Assembly: GCA_013695055.1 (NCBI GenBank)
Contig: JACDBF010000273.1
Span: 1-13,090 of the forward strand
Source of the DNA: Actinomycetota bacterium
GTDB taxonomy: Bacteria > Actinomycetota > CADDZG01 > WHSQ01
DNA: 13,090 bases
Direction of reading: 5' to 3'
Below the pieces are notes generated by a model. That model did not search any database, had not been told where the DNA came from, and saw only the letters and a list, made by a program, of their open reading frames with translations. This document shows, in pieces, positions 12,751 to 13,090 of the stretch; positions within the stretch are counted from its first letter, which is position 1; every line of letters begins with the position of its first letter. The position numbers and the translations under genes are program-made.

Positions 12751-13090
12751 CTACCCGTGGGCTCGGTGAGCCGCCGGGTCTGAAGCGGGGTGCGAGCGCA
12801 CCCGGATGCTCGCCCCCAGGCTCTTCAGCGTTTCTGCGAAGCCTTCGTAGCCACGTTCGATGTGGCCCGAATCAAAGACTTCGGTCGAGCCCTCAGCGCA
12901 TAGACCCCCGACCACGAGCGCAGCTCCGGCGCGTATGTCGGGAACTTGAACGGGCGCTCCCGAGAGTTGCGGCACTCCTCGGATGACGGCATGATGACCC
13001 TGCACCCTTATCGAGGACCCCATGCGGTTCAGCTCGTCGACAAAGAGGAAACGCGCCTCGAAGACGTTCTCGGTCAAGATCGAAGAACCC
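12751..13090 (-). CDS. murA: UDP-N-acetylglucosamine 1-carboxyvinyltransferase MurA (partial, N-terminus outside window)
   Basis: Only the last 112 residues are present. They read GSSILTENVFEARFLFVDEL and continue through RMGSSIRVQGHHAVIRGV, LSGAPVQVPDIRAGAALVVGG, HIERGYEGFAETLKSLGASI and a short His/Pro/Ala tail. This is the C-terminal end of the EPSP-synthase fold of MurA, which adds enolpyruvate to UDP-GlcNAc in the first committed step of peptidoglycan synthesis. The VPDIRAGAALVVGG stretch holds the conserved Asp-x-Arg of the active site. The catalytic Cys loop is outside the window, so Cys or Asp at that position (fosfomycin response) cannot be read. The SpoIID-domain gene begins 13 bp after the stop, a co-transcription spacing. 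Confidence 0.95.
   Translation of the reverse strand, partial: GSSILTENVFEARFLFVDELNRMGSSIRVQGHHAVIRGVPQLSGAPVQVPDIRAGAALVVGGLCAEGSTEVFDSGHIERGYEGFAETLKSLGASIRVRSHPASDPAAHRAHG

Noticed and set aside
11460..12986. Long plus-strand open frame (508 residues) opposite the SpoIID and MurA genes
   Set aside because: It is antisense to two well-supported genes, with Arg/Gly/Pro-rich translation and no domain.
1..13090. CRISPR array, tRNA, insertion sequence, prophage or defence system
   Set aside because: I saw no spaced direct repeats, cloverleaf-like segments, transposase motifs or phage genes. The window is housekeeping and metabolic.

Overview
The window is GC-rich, densely packed bacterial DNA that looks actinobacterial. 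The signs are high GC, frequent GTG and TTG starts, 4-bp ATGA/GTGA overlaps, a free-standing acyl-CoA mutase large subunit, and a PAP2/lipid-kinase/YihY cluster. No rRNA, tRNA, CRISPR array or transposase is visible, and the genus cannot be read from the sequence. Apart from one short plus-strand unit (about 5.35-6.13 kb), every gene is on the minus strand, so the genes are described here from high to low coordinates.

Right end (13090-9910): the C-terminal part of MurA (peptidoglycan precursor synthesis) is followed 13 bp later by a secreted SpoIID/LytB-domain protein. That gene overlaps a small Nfu-type Fe-S scaffold gene by GTGA, and the MeaB GTPase gene follows after 3 bp. This is a tightly packed run. 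It ends at a hairpin that covers the meaB stop codon.

Middle (9772-6166): an acyl-CoA mutase large subunit lies next. Its two substrate-selecting positions are Phe72 and Gln190, which is the isobutyryl-CoA mutase pattern rather than the methylmalonyl-CoA mutase Tyr/Arg pair. It has no B12-binding domain, so a separate small subunit is expected elsewhere. MeaB next door is the expected G-protein chaperone for such a mutase. A large hairpin follows the mutase stop. Beyond it is a solute-binding lipoprotein gene of the family-5 (oligopeptide/nickel-type) ABC systems. It retains a promoter-like region, ribosome binding site and lipobox but carries five inferred single-base indels and one in-frame TGA, so it is a pseudogene with no transporter genes beside it.

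Plus-strand unit (5348-6132): a CoA-pyrophosphatase-type Nudix hydrolase, possibly translated from a leaderless mRNA, overlaps by GTGA a 54-residue single-pass membrane protein.

Left part (5284-1): an enoyl-CoA hydratase, ETF beta and alpha subunits and an unknown 126-residue protein form a probable beta-oxidation/electron-transfer operon. It is followed by PAP2 phosphatase, a diacylglycerol-kinase-family lipid kinase and a YihY/BrkB membrane protein cut by the window edge, linked by 4-bp overlaps. The metabolic theme is acyl-CoA breakdown (mutase, hydratase, ETF, CoA-ester or CoA turnover) beside cell-envelope and lipid genes.
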